Part shown: in pieces, positions 34,236 through 45,716 of the stretch | Numbering within the stretch: the first letter of the stretch is position 1 | Layout of the letters: the number at the start of each line of letters is the position of its first letter | NCBI GenBank assembly: GCA_017311185.1 | Contig: JAESUZ010004907.1 | Location: 372,001 to 436,000 of the forward strand | Reading direction: 5' to 3' | DNA length: 64,000 nucleotides | Source of the DNA: Proteles cristata cristata | Taxonomy: Eukaryota; Chordata; Mammalia; Carnivora; Hyaenidae | Made by a program: the position numbers and the translations under genes | The notes under the pieces: model-generated | The model's database searches: none | What the model saw: the letters and a program-made list of their open reading frames with translations, nothing else | Told to the model about the DNA's origin: nothing

Positions 34236-34454
34236 GAAGGGGCGCCTGGGTAGCTCAGTAGGTTAAGCATCCAACGTCAGCTCAGGTCATGATCTCATAG
34301 TTTGTGGATTCGAGCCCCGCGTCAGATATTGCACTGACAGCTCAAAGCCTGGAGCCCACTTTGGATTCTGTATCTCCCTCCCTCTCTGCCCCTCCCCTGC
34401 TTGTGCTCTGTCTCTCTCTCAAAAAAAAATTAATAAACATTAAACAATTTTTAA
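34236..34454 (+). mobile_element. CAN-SINE, older subfamily
   Basis: Head GGGGCGCCTGGGTAGCTCAG; tail CTCAAAAAAAAATTAATAAA. Target duplication TAAAACAACAT at 34225-34235 and 34455-34465. Confidence 0.92.
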
Positions 34455-34501
34455 TAAAACAACATTAATATTATGAAGATAGAAAATATAAAATCCATTT
34501 A

Positions 34502-34711
34502 TTTTGTTTGTTGGCTTGTTTTTTGAGAGAGAGAGAGAGAGAGCACAGCCTGGGGAGGGGCATAGAGAGAGAGAGAGAGAGGATCTTAAGCAAACTATTC
34601 ATCCAGCATGGAGTCCGACGGGAAGCTTGGATGACCCTGAGATCATGACCTGAGCTGAAATCAAGAGCCGAACATTCAACTGCCCATCCGGCTAAGCCAA
34701 CCAGGCACCCC
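34502..34711 (-). mobile_element. CAN-SINE, older copy, inverted to its neighbour
   Basis: Antisense SINE with GAGAGAGAGAGAGAGAGAGC and an end GCTAAGCCAACCAGGCACCC. Target duplication TAAAATCCATTTA at 34489-34501 and 34712-34724, perfect. Lies 47 bases from a plus-strand copy. Confidence 0.92.
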
Positions 34712-34724
34712 TAAAATCCATTTA

Positions 34725-35592
34725 GATCAGCATCAGGATTGGTGCATTCGTGGACGATGGTTTGCTTATTTGGGGAAGGGGTGAGTTAAGAATGTGATGA
34801 CAGGAATATTAAAATATCAGAGGTTCGGATTCAAACGTGTTCTTAGTTGTCAAAATGCTGACAGATGCTAAATTACTGAGAGATGTTGAGCTTGTGAGAT
34901 ATTCAAGAATAGAGTACTGAGGATTTTTCATGTCAATGCTTTAAAACTTTTCATTCTTCACCCTATTTCCCCTCTCCACGAGGGAGAGAACCTATGGGGG
35001 ACAGCAGAACTGGAAAGAAGCCCTTAGCCTTCCAGAACCACTAAGTAGTTTATTATTCATGGTTCACATCATCCCCAAGAGACAGAAAAAGCTGTCCTAT
35101 ATCTTAGATGAAATATTATCAGTGCTGGAACGGAATCAGGGAATGTGGTGCTCACAATGTTATACTTCATATGAAAAGTATAGAAATAGAAATAGAAAAA
35201 TAAAACCCTGAACAAATGTTATAATCTAAAAATAAAATCTCCTATACCCACCCTCCCTCCTCGGCCTTCAAAAAATATATAACACAATTAAAATATAACC
35301 AAACAATATTATACCTGAGAAGGATTGCAATATTCTTATGCATGCCTCGTTGGTAAGATTAACTCTAGATAATTTTGCAGAAAAGAGGAACGTTAATATG
35401 AAATCATTCTGATAGTATTGGGTTTTGCCAAAGCATACAGAATCTAGGTCGTGAGTATGCTTATATGTGTGAAAAATACGTTTAATTTACTTAGGAATCT
35501 CTTACTCTCATACATTGCATGGTAGAAGTCTGATGGTGGTGATAATGGTCGAGACAGTTTGCCCCGCTGGGGTTAAGTGTATTCACACGCAG
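34725..35592. other. unique AT-rich sequence
   Basis: No repeat family or coding signal recognised. Confidence 0.5.
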
Positions 35593-35594
35593 AT

Positions 35595-35642
<48 letters not shown>

Positions 35643-35694
35643 TCCTTCCTTCCTTCCTTCCTTCTTTCTTTCTTTCTTTCTTTCTTTCTTTCCT

Positions 35695-35738
<44 letters not shown>

Positions 35739-35839
35739 TCCAGCTAGCTAACAACATCTCTCTCTGTCTCTGTCTATAACAACAACAACAACATTCTTCC
35801 TTCCTTCCTTCCTTCCTTCCTTTCCTTCTTAACAACAAT

Positions 35840-35877
<38 letters not shown>

Positions 35878-35878
35878 C
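35593..35878. repeat. compound microsatellite: (TTTC)n/(TTCC)n/(AAC)n
   Basis: Order: TTTC units, about five TTCC, TTTC units again to 35740, a 20-base spacer containing AGCTAGCTAACAAC, CT-rich text, AAC units, TTCC units, then a long AAC run to 35878. Open frames on both strands here are products of the repeats. Confidence 0.97.
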
Positions 35879-36758
35879 TTACTGATTCTATTTGGTCTAT
35901 GTTACAATCCAGATGCAAACAGATTCCCCCCAAACTTGGGGGTAGGGCCATTCAAAGTGAACCAAAGCACATTCTTTGAAAGGAATACTAATAATAAAAG
36001 GCCTTTTCTCTCCGTATTTGGAAAAGCAGAATAAAAATGAAACTCATTAGAGAGTATCTGTGGGAAATTTAGATGTTAAAAACCTGACTTAGCTGACTGA
36101 AAAAAAAAACAAAAAAACAAAGGGAAACTGCTAAAGAGACTATGACTTAAGTGAAGGCTTATTTTAATTAAGAAAGAGATCACAGTACTAAAGGTTTTGA
36201 AGGAAACTATGTAATTCTCTGCATCTGCACAGGACTAATATGGACAACTGTCAACTTTTGTGTCCTTCTGCAAATGGGCATTTTTAAAAACACTTCACCA
36301 CACTGCTTATAAAGCTCAGCCAAATACATCATGGTTCAATTGTATTTTCCTTTGTGGACATAGAAGCTGATCACAGACTCCTCAAATCACTAGTTCAAGG
36401 TCAATTTGATACAAGTGCTAAAATTATCTGGGCCAACCACATTGTGGCCCAATTATTTTGGTAATTGGAATTGGTGAATTATGTGTTGATCTAAACAACC
36501 ATGCTTACAATTACCCTGAAAATGGTTGATGTCAGAAGCTATGTAGATGGGCACATTCTCATTCTGCACACACATTGGCACATCAGAAACATTACTGAGT
36601 CGTGGTTTGTCAACTCCAAGGTTCTGACTAATGTTAGCTGTCTTTCACTCTAGATTCCCAACTTCCAGTAGGACAATCCCTGTTCTTAGAAAATTCTTCC
36701 GATGAAAGATAGTTCTTCCCAATGAAACTAATTCCCTGCTTATAAAGCTGACGTTAAA
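35879..36758. other. unique AT-rich sequence
   Basis: No repeat recognised. Includes a stretch with several TAATT-type cores (36440-36485), which is only suggestive. Confidence 0.45.
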
Positions 36759-36773
36759 AATGCCTTAGGGCTG

Positions 36774-36955
36774 GGGTGCCTGAATGGCTCAGTCAGTTAG
36801 GTGCTCAATTTTGGCTCAGGTCATATCTCCCAGTTCACCAGTTTGAGCCTGGCTTTGGGCTCTGCACAGCCAGTGTGGAGACTGCCTGGGATTCTCTCTC
36901 TCCTTCTCTCTCTGCCCTGTCTCACTCATGCTCTCTCTCCCAAAGATAAATAAAT
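36774..36955 (+). mobile_element. CAN-SINE, old copy
   Basis: Head GGGTGCCTGAATGGCTCAGT, shortened middle, tail CCCAAAGATAAATAAAT. Target duplication AATGCCTTAGGGCTG at 36759-36773 against AATGCCTTAGAGCTG at 36956-36970. Confidence 0.92.
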
Positions 36956-36970
36956 AATGCCTTAGAGCTG

Positions 36971-37669
36971 AATGTAGTACTGTTCCCTGTTTTTCTGTCT
37001 TTTCCCGTTATGGAAAGAGTGGGTTATTTTAAAGGTATATCAAAATGCCCCACATATATTTACCACCACCACTGGACATATGGCAGAGAAAACACACAGG
37101 AAAGTATTTACTGCTACCTACAATGTCCCTGAGGTCAGCTGGGCCAATGGAGCAAAGTCATAGCCATCTGAGAAAGGCCAAGTATAAACAAGAAATAAAA
37201 AGTAACATACCAGCAGCTCTTTTTTCTTTGGACCAGAAGGATTTTTAGGCAGGAGCTCAATGAATTCTTCTCCTACTGCCATATAATTTTGTGGTCTGTG
37301 ATAAACTAAGGGCATGGGGTGAATCTGTTCTATGCCCTTTGTTATATTATACTCACACAGAGGCTCCATTGGGGTTGAAAGTGACATTCTACCATTACTC
37401 CAGAAGTTATAGTAGAAAGTGAACCTTGGAATTCGGGATAAAGAAAGAGCATATCTTAAGAGGAGTGAAATCTAATAGCATCTTCCTTCCACAGGACAGG
37501 CAGTCAATCAAACAGTATCTAAACCCAGTATGGAGAAAGAGTACAGAGACACTCTAAGCTCACTCAATGTGATTGAATTCCATTGCCTATCCAGCTTTGT
37601 TAGATGGGCTCTTGAGAAAAGAATGAGTTAAGCCTCAAGACTTGTGCTCCAAAGTATTATGTTTTTGGT
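36971..37669. other. unique sequence
   Basis: Short opposing frames (67 and 89 codons) without motifs. No repeat recognised. Confidence 0.45.
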
Positions 37670-37790
37670 ACACACACACACACACACACATATATAACAA
37701 ATATATATATACTTTCATCTTCTGTTTTTGTTTTATATATATATATATATATATAACAAATATCTATAACAAATATATATACTTTCATCT
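37670..37790. repeat. (CA)n and (TA)n microsatellites with a local duplication
   Basis: CA run at about 37670-37690, then two TA runs. The phrase ATATATACTTTCATCTTCT occurs twice, about 70 bases apart, showing duplication of the whole unit. Confidence 0.9.
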
Positions 37791-37799
37791 TCTCTTCTA

Positions 37800-38859
37800 T
37801 CTTACCATTGTGAATGTGTAGCTTAGATAAAATTAAACATATAAATTGGATAAGTCAGCTACCTTTTATTCTCCCTTAATTATGCTATGCTTAATCAATA
37901 TGAAAGAGGAGCAGGAAACTTCTCTTCAGTGTTGAATAACTACAAAATTAAACAAAGTGAGAGGTGGCTGTCTAATCTGGTATAACAACCCTCCTAAGAA
38001 TTGCCTTATTACAGAGAGGCTCTGTTATTGTTCTCAGGGAAGTGTCTGAAACGGTGAACAATTTAGGAGGGGAGAGGAGCACAATAGCAGGGAAAGGCGT
38101 GCTCTCAAGGGTGTTCCGTTGCTGTGTAAGAGGAGCACGGTGACAAACATTTATTGTCCCTCAGATGTGAAAAGCCAATCTGGGTACTGACATCAACCCA
38201 ATAATTAGCCAAAAGCTGAACGTTCTCTGGTGTCCCAATTTCAAATTCTTGTTACTTACCATCCAGAGGCGGAAGAATTGGAGAAGATAAGGGGACACAA
38301 AAAGTACCAGAGAGGGACTTTCCCCCACTCCCAGGTGGACAGATCTAGTGAACAGAACTGGGTCCGAGCCTACACCTTGCCCTGGCCGAGTCCCAGGGAA
38401 GCCCTGTTTGTTTAGCTCAGGGTGGGCATCTAGCACAGGGGAGAGTGTTTAAAATCAGAATCTGCTCCTAGGAGGGAGGGTTAGCTCTGAACAAGAAATC
38501 CATCTCAAAGGAAGAAAGTGGTTCTTATTTCCCAGGAGGTCAAACATCTAACGGGATGTCTTTGTCTTGGCTCCTATCTGACGAGGTCAAATATATGAAG
38601 ACATGCACGAGACAACCAGTGCCACAAGAAAGAATGTGTGCCGGGCTCAGAAGGAGACAGCCCCAGAAAGGAAGTGTATTTGCGGAAGCTGGCTGCTTAT
38701 GGAAATTCAGGGCTAATGATCCCAAATAAGGGTTCAGGAATGAAGCCAACCATTACCTGCTATGGGAGCTAAGCCAAATCTTACCAGAGCCTCTACTACG
38801 GCACGTTTCTTCCTACTCTGCGTGGTTCACAAAGAAAGTGACTCCTATGGACTGTATCG
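37800..38859. other. unique sequence, no gene recognised
   Basis: No repeat recognised. Frames up to 91 codons, without domains. Confidence 0.45.
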
Positions 38860-39200
38860 CTGAGGCCTCCTTATCCTCCAACGGATTCCGCCAATTAGTG
38901 GCATCAGCAGTAGATCAGAGGACAAGAGAAAAGAGAGGCTGGGATATTTCTCCATCTCCTCTCTCTTTGTTTTGGCGCTCCAGAGCTAGCAGGGTCATTA
39001 CCTTTATAACTACGTCTCTTGCCAGACTACTACTCCTCCACCACTCCCGTCCTTACAGCTCTGGTCAAACTATGTCCTCCTTTGCCCCTTCAGGCCTCGG
39101 AGTCTGCTCTGCTTGGCTTCCCCAACCATGCTCACACCTTTGTAAGTGATTACATTATGTTCCATTCAGTCCATCTGCTTCTGCTGTGAAACTGAGACAG
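38860..39200 (+). mobile_element. possible ancient repeat, unclassified
   Basis: The end GCCCCTTCAGGCCTCGG followed by CTTGGCTTCCCCAACCATGC and TCACACCTTTGTAAGTGATT recalls a dispersed mammalian repeat whose copies end in a Pro/Thr-like CCTTTGTAAATAG phrase. I cannot name the family; a 103-codon frame across it is probably incidental. Confidence 0.35.
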
Positions 39201-39839
39201 AAAGCTTCCCGCAACTGCTGGCTGACTTTCAAAGGTTCATATTCACCTTAGGCCATGTTCTTATGTTCAGGGTCATATATTTATTCAAGAAATAATCATT
39301 GATCAACTACTGTTGGTTGGATGTTTTGGTAGGTTCGACATTTACATTTAACCAATCTGCCCTCAAAGAACAGCTCATTCAGAATACCCATGAGTAGAGA
39401 GGTCATTCGAAATGGTGAGTGAATGGTATCTTAGGGCTACCTCAGGACCAGGTATTTTTTCCTGGATATCCCTTTGGATTTTCATGCCCAATATTCTTCA
39501 GTCGGAACTCACTGGCCTGCAACCTTCTCCCCATCCTCCTTTGCCTCCCTTTGTTGATGGCGTCAGCACACCATTGAACCACTCATTGGAGTTAGAACCT
39601 TTAGGAGTCATGCCAGATTCCTCCCGCTGTCTTTTACTCATCGATGAAACACCCATCCCTGGAAATTACAGCCTAAATGGTGCTCAGGAAAGTCGTCTTC
39701 TCCCCATCCTCACTGCCCCTCCCTAGTCTCTCGGCTCTAATCTTCTCCTACATCCTCCACTGTCAGTGTCTGAGAGCATCTACACATGACCAAAGTTCTA
39801 GTCAGTGTTTTACGTGACTCCTTCACCGAGGAGATGAAA
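39201..39839. other. mostly unique; L2-type antisense scrap near 39285-39380
   Basis: TATTTATTCAAGAAATAATC followed by CTCAAAGAACAGCTCATTC resembles a decayed antisense L2 end. A 104-codon frame at 39412-39726 has no recognised domain. Confidence 0.4.
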
Positions 39840-40503
39840 ATGGATACTCCTCACCCTCGTGCACTGTTGGTGGGCACGTGAAATGCTGCAACCACCGAGG
39901 AAAACAGCATGGCGATCCCTCAAAAAACAAAGAATAGAATTACCAAATGATCCAGCAATTCCACGTCTGGGGATATACCCAAAAGGATTGAAAGAAGGGT
40001 CTTGAAAAGGTATTTGTATGCCCATGTTTACAGCAGCACTATTCACAACGGGACATGAAAGCACCCCAAGTGTTGATTGCTGGATGAACGGATAAGCAAA
40101 ATGTTCTATATACATACAATAGAATATCACTCAGCTGTAAAAAGAAAGGAAACTCCTTCACAGGCCACAACAAGGATGAAACTTGAGGACATTATGCTAA
40201 ATGAAATAAGCCAGTCACAAAAGGGACAAATACTGTATGATGCCACTTACATGAAGCATTGAATGTTGTCTAAATCATTAGAGACTCAAAGTAGAACGGT
40301 GGTTGTCAGGAGTTGTAGGAAGGGAGAATGAGAATGGGGAGTTAGTGTTTAATGGGTCTGGAGTTTCAGTTTGGCAAGAGGAGAGGTTGTGGAGAAGGAG
40401 GGTGGTGATGGCCGCACAACACGATGAATACCCTGAAGTACGCACTTACAGATGGTTAAGTTGGTAAATCGTGTGTTATGTGCATTTTAATAAAAAAGAA
40501 ATT
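39840..40503 (+). mobile_element. L1M-type 3' fragment, sense
   Basis: ORF2 end (GTGCACTGTTGGTGGGCACG, CCAAATGATCCAGCAATTCC, TTCACAACGGGACATGAAAG, AATAGAATATCACTCAGCTG) followed by the older 3' UTR with AGTAGAACGGTGGTTGTCAG and TGTGTTATGTGCATTTTAAT. Frames broken. Confidence 0.85.
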
Positions 40504-40506
40504 ATA

Positions 40507-40731
40507 GCAGTGCCTGGGTGGCTTAGTCAGTTGAGCATATGACTTGGGCTCAGGTCATGATCTCACCGTTCTTGAGTTTGAGCATCACATCATGCTTGCT
40601 GCTGTCAGCGCAGAGTCCACTTGGGATCCTCTCTCCCCCTCTTTCTTGCACCCCTTCCCCACTTATACTCTCTCAGATAAATGAGTAAACATTTTGTTAA
40701 ATTGTAAAAAAAAAAAAAAAAAAAAAAAAAG
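40507..40731 (+). mobile_element. CAN-SINE, old copy with long poly-A
   Basis: Head GCAGTGCCTGGGTGGCTTAG, several substitutions, and a tail of about 26 A residues (40706-40731). Inserted at or next to the A-rich end of the preceding L1. Confidence 0.9.
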
Positions 40732-40734
40732 ACT

Positions 40735-41160
40735 ACTCCTTTGTGTCCCTTGCAAGGCCTTTTGTGATCTGGCCCTTGTCTACCTATCCAGCCTCATTTC
40801 ACCCCAGACCCATACCCAACTACTGCTTAGCTCCCTGTAGTGCTCAAGTAATTGTCGTTCCCCAAACATAAGCCATGCTTTACCTTGTTATGCACAGTGA
40901 CAACATTCTATTTCTCTTTCAAATCTTGCTCAGGTGTTGCCATCTCTGTGAGGTCTTTCCTGACTTCTACAAGCATTTGTAAGCTCCCGTTATACCTAAT
41001 ACAACAACTTCCATAGCACTGCTCTCTTTATAACTGTTGAGTCACACACCCATCTCCTCCTCAAGCTAATCGTTCCTCCCCTACAGGAGCTATGTCTTTC
41101 CTTTTGTGAATCTATGACATAGGCCTTCAATAAATAATATTTGAGAAAGAAATGAATGAG
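40735..41160 (+). mobile_element. L2 3' fragment, sense
   Basis: TTTGTGATCTGGCCCTTGTC, TACCTATCCAGCCTCATTTC, TCAGGTGTTGCCATCTCTGT, GAGGTCTTTCCTGACTTC, CCTACAGGAGCTATGTC and GGCCTTCAATAAATAATATT form a nearly continuous L2 3' end. Confidence 0.75.
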
Positions 41161-41264
41161 TGCATGCTTTACAATTGTCAAAACACATTGACACATGTTG
41201 TGTCATTTACTCCTCCCCAGGAATGACAGTTATTGTTGATGAATAAGAAGTTAACTGGAGCCAA

Positions 41265-43095
41265 TTTGGTGTTTTGGATTTTTCTTCCCCAACTTTGTTG
41301 AGGAATACTCAACAAAGTTGTACAATATGATGATTTGATATATCATTGTGGACTGATTGTATGTATACATTGTGGACTGATTAACAAGACCAAGAAAATT
41401 AATACATTCATCACTTCACTAGGTCATTGCGGGGGGAGGGGGGGAAGGGAAAGGACACTTAGGATCTGCTCTCAGCAACTTCTCAGTATATAAATCAGAG
41501 TATTAATGATAGTCATTATGCTGTACATTAGATTCTCAGAATTCATTCTTTTTATGAATGAAAGTTTATACCCTTTGACCTACATCTCCATAGACATCCC
41601 CTGCCCCATCCGTAGCAATCACCATTCCATTCCTTGTTTCTATAGTAAAATTGGCTTTTTTTTTTATTCCACGTATAAGTGATACCATCCAATATTCGCC
41701 TTTCTTTGTCTGACTTATTTCGGTTCAGCATCATGCCCTCAAGTTCCATTCATGTTGCTGCAAATAGGAAGACTTCCTTCTTTCTTAAGGCTAAATGCTG
41801 TTTTCCATGATGGCTATACCAATCTCCATTCCCACCAACACTCCCCACACTGTCGCCAACACTTGTTATCTCTTGTGTTTTTGACAAAATAGCCATCCTA
41901 TCAGGTGTGAGGTGATATTTCATTGTGATGTGATTTGACTTGTATTTCTCTGATGACTAGTGGTGTTCAGCACTTTCTTATGTACCCATGGTCATTTGTA
42001 TGTCTTCTTTGGAAAAATGTTTACTCAGGTCCTTTTCTCATCTTTAAATGAATTAGTTTTCATTTTTGCTATGGAGATTTGTATGAGTTCTTTATGTATT
42101 TTAGATATAATCCCTTATCAGATATACGGTTTGCAAATCTTTTCCCCACATTCAGTGGGTTGTTGTTTCAATTTTTTGATTGTTGTCTTTTCTGCGCAGA
42201 AGCTCTTAGTTTGATGTAGCTCCACTTGTTTATTTTAGCCTTTGTTGCCTGAGTTTGGGGTATCTTATCCAAGAAATAATTGCCAAATCCAATGTTAAGG
42301 AGATTTTTCCTTATATTTTCTTCTAGGAGTTTCAGGGTTTTAGGTCTTATGTTTGCCATTAGTCCACTTCAAGTTAAGCTTTGTAAGTGCTGTAAGAGAA
42401 GGATCAAGTTTACTCCTAGCTATTTTTTCCATTTTTCGCAGTACCTCTTATTGAAGAGACTATCCTTTCTCCATTGGGTATTCTTAGAGTCCTTCTTAAA
42501 AATTAGTTGACCATATTTACATAGGTTTATTTCTGGGCTCTCTAATGTGTTCCACTGGTCTATGAGCCTGTTTTTCATATAGTACCATACTGTTTTGGTT
42601 ATTACAGCTTTTTAATATAGTTTGAAACCCAAAGTGTGATACTTCCATCTTTGTTCTTTTTCTGAGGATTGCTTTGGTTACTCGGGGTCTTTTATGGTTC
42701 CATACAAATTTTAGGATTGTTTGTTCTATTTATTTATGTGAAAAATGCCATTGGAATTTTGATAGGGATTGCAATGAATCTGTAGATCACTTTGGGTAAT
42801 GTGAACATTTTCACAATGTTACCTTCTCCAATCAAGAACACAGGATATCTTTCCATGCAATCGTTTCTCCTCTGGTTTCTTTAACTGGTGTCTTAGAGTA
42901 CACGGGTATTTCACCTCCTTGGTTCAATTTTTGCCTAAGGATTTTATTGCTTTTGATGCTATTATAAATGGGATTACTTTCTCTCCCTTTCAGATAGTTT
43001 CTTATTAGTGTATAGAAATGTAACAGATTTGGGTAGATTGAGTTTGTATCCTGCAACTTGACTGAATTCATTGGGAACCGATTTGCTAGTAAGGT
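41265..43095 (-). mobile_element. L1M-type element, antisense, about 1.8 kb
   Basis: Runs from antisense 3' UTR (TTGTTGAGGAATACTCAAC, ATGCTGTACATTAGATTCTC) through ORF2 (ACTTATTTCGGTTCAGCATC, TGATGACTAGTGGTGTTCAG, CAGAAGCTCTTAGTTTGATG, TGATAGGGATTGCAATGAAT, ATCCTGCAACTTGACTGAAT). Many stops; no function expected. Contains a 12-bp perfect hairpin at 41291-41319. Confidence 0.88.
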
Positions 43096-43159
43096 TAGAA
43101 TAGTAAATACAGTTTTGTGTCAGAGAACACAGATATGGTGACTCCACAACTCTGAAGCC

Positions 43160-43335
43160 CCTTATCTAACTTTATGATCTCAGTCACTAAATCCTTGAAT
43201 TCATAGATTCTTCAAATGATAGTGATAATGATAGTAACTATCACAGAAGCTATTGTGAAAATTTAATGAGAAAATGCATACTTAGGACAGCATCTGAACT
43301 AGGGTGAGTCTCAGTATATGCTAGCTAATATTCCA
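43160..43335 (+). mobile_element. MIR fragment, sense
   Basis: TATGATCTCAGTCACTAAAT, ATAGTGATAATGATAGTAAC, GCTATTGTGAAAATTTAATG and GGACAGCATCTGAACTAGG fit MIR order. Confidence 0.55.
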
Positions 43336-44389
43336 CAATACACCACACAAAAAATGTTGCTGGTAGCAAAGGTCAGAAGACACCAAGACATGCAGTTAAT
43401 GTATGCACCCATAATGATGTTGCCTTGACTTCTCGTATGTTCATATATATGCGACTATTAGAGTGTCAGCAGTATTCCTCACCTGCCCTGAGCAAGAGTC
43501 TTACTTCATTCATCATTCATGAATCTCATTCATGGAAAGGGAGAAGGAAAAGAAAGAAGAAGAAACGGTAGGAAGTGGCAGAAAGTGGAGAATCTGATAA
43601 CATAGAGAAGGGGAAAGTCCATTGCTAGTCTTCCTAATCTGCCTTTTAATAGAAAAGGAGCAGTCAACTATATAGTGTTTACCTTCCAGCAAAAGACATC
43701 TCTCTGCAGTTTCAATAGGTGTCAGAATAGGTAAATGTGGTTAGTTGGCAAAGCACCAGATTGGCCTGCTGAATTCAGATCGTGCACGCCTGCGTAACCT
43801 CTTTTCATGCAGCCCACATTTTTCTCCTACTGTTGACACTTATCATAGCTATCTTTTGCACCTCTAGCAATTGGGGGGGAAACATTTAATACCCCTTTGT
43901 TGAAGAAGCAAAAACACGGTATGAAAAATCGAGCCGTGTTTTCCTTGAAAGTCTGCATTAAGATAGCGTGTAATTAGAAACTGTATTGCCACAGCGTTTG
44001 TATATCCTCATCAAACCTACGTTACGAATTTGTTTGAACTTTTAGAGCCATTTTTCCTTTTTCCTTGTCTATAGAAGTGTTTCCATTACACTTCCGGAGC
44101 CGTGGAACGATCTCGACGAAGGTCGTGGAGAAAGTGATGGGACCTCTTGACATACGTCTCATGTCGCTGATGGGTTCCCATTAAGTACGCTCTTAAAATG
44201 AGGCAAGATTCAAAGGTTCCAAGGACTAGAAAAAAGGCTTTCACTTTTGTGTCAGCAGGTCCAGCATTTCTGGTAGGAAAGCCTGACCATACAATTTTCA
44301 TTAATGCAAAAGTGTATTTCCAATAAAGTTCCCTATTGAACAGCCCATTCTCCGAATGGCCACTTAGAGGGAAAGGCACTGGATCAGGG
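43336..44389. other. unique sequence, no gene recognised
   Basis: Repeat-poor. A 97-codon antisense frame at 44086-44379 has no recognised domain. Confidence 0.45.
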
Positions 44390-44580
44390 GTTATAAGACA
44401 TGAATTCTAGTCCCAACGATCACTAACTTCTATTTCTGTCTCACTGAACTTCCCAGGGGCCTCAATTTCCTCATCTGTCGGGAGAACACATAATAAAAGT
44501 CCTATAAATGTCACAGAAGCCCTTTTAAAAGCCCTTTAAAAGTGCTGTAGAAAGTATTAATTGCAATATAAATCGTAATC
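44390..44580 (+). mobile_element. probable MIR fragment, sense
   Basis: GACATGAATTCTAGTCCCAA, CCTCAATTTCCTCATCTGTC and AAAGTGCTGTAGAAAGTATT match MIR positions but are diverged. Confidence 0.5.
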
Positions 44581-44659
44581 TTGTAATCCCAGAGCAAAAG
44601 GAGTCTGATATGTTCCATTAGTGCCTGAGGTCTCTAAGCTCCAGAGCTCTGCCTCACAT

Positions 44660-45115
44660 GCCCTATTAGCCAGGGTTCTGAGATGCAGGCCCAGAACCCA
44701 CTGTAGCTAGCTTATACAAGCAGAATCGAATAAAGAATACAGATGACATAACAATTTAGGAGAGGGCGGAAGAACGAGACTCACGCCGAGCTTCCAGGAA
44801 GAATTCCCACTACAGCACCATTGTTGTGCTCTTCCAAGATGATTGCTGCTCCTCCCACAGGCCTGGAGACACCGGAGCGGCCCGATCGGTGCCCATGTCA
44901 CCTCTGCCGCATTCCCACGTGTAACATGAATGCCTCATGTTCTGCTTCTCTCCCCACCAGGATGCCTTTTTAACTCAAAGTCTTGAGTGATCTTATGTAG
45001 TAGATGGAAAGAAATCACAGCCTTCTCAAGGAAGTCTGGGAAGTGTAGTGTTCAGCATTTTAGAAGGGGGTTGGGATGGATATTGCTACAAACAAGAGTA
45101 CAGATTCTACCATAC
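44660..45115. mobile_element. possible ancient repeat, unclassified
   Basis: TATTAGCCAGGGTTCTGAGA, CCCAGAACCCACTGTAGCTA and, near the end, AAGTCTGGGAAGTGTAGTGT recall dispersed LTR- or MER-type repeats of mammals. Family and strand not determined. Confidence 0.35.
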
Positions 45116-45187
45116 GTGCCTGAACAATCATTGGCACGTCACTAGACTTTCTTGGCTGAACTTAATATAATATTTTTTCATTGCTTG

Positions 45188-45418
45188 GGGGCACCTGGGT
45201 GGCTCAGCCAATTAAGCACCCAACTCTTGATCTCAGCTCAGGTCATGATCTCAGTTTGTGAGACTGAGCCCCACGTGGGGCTCTATACTGCCAGTGTGGA
45301 GCCTGCTTGAGATTCTCTCTTTCCTCTTTCTCTGTCCCTCCCCTGCTTGTGCACATGCTTTCTCTCTCTCTCTCTCAAAATAAATAAACTTTTAAAAAAG
45401 TAATAAAATAAATAAATA
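45188..45418 (+). mobile_element. CAN-SINE, older copy
   Basis: Head GGGCACCTGGGTGGCTCAGC with an altered A-box interval (CAACTCTTGATCTCAGCTC). Tail CTCAAAATAAATAAACTTTT. Short target duplication ATTGCTTG at 45180-45187 and 45419-45426. Confidence 0.9.
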
Positions 45419-45529
45419 ATTGCTTGTAAAACCAATCAGGCAATACATAGTAATTGGATACCCAGTATGTGCCAAAGATAGTCTACCCAAGTGAGAAGAT
45501 CCGAATTAACACAACCATCCAGTACAGAA

Positions 45530-45716
45530 CTGCCCATCCTTTCTCAAGCACTCCATGTCACTTCGTGTCCCTAAGATTCTGCACAAGCCCTTCCCTCTGC
45601 CTCGGGTGGCCTTCTCTTAACTCTTCTGCCTTCAACTAACTCCCAGGGATGAATATCCTTGGCCTTTTAAGACATTACTCAAGCTTCACTTTTTTTACAT
45701 CAGTTAGGACACTTTG
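45530..45716 (+). mobile_element. L2 fragment, sense
   Basis: AAGATTCTGCACAAGCCCTT, CCCTCTGCCTCGGGTGGCCT and AAGACATTACTCAAGCTTCA follow L2 3' order; cut off by the neighbouring SINE. Confidence 0.55.

Noticed and set aside
35491..35877. Frame encoding a long leucine run followed by Lys/Glu repeats
   Set aside because: Produced entirely by the compound microsatellite read on the minus strand.
36430..36490. Cluster of TAATT-type cores resembling homeodomain sites
   Set aside because: AT-rich DNA yields these motifs freely, and no conservation evidence is available.
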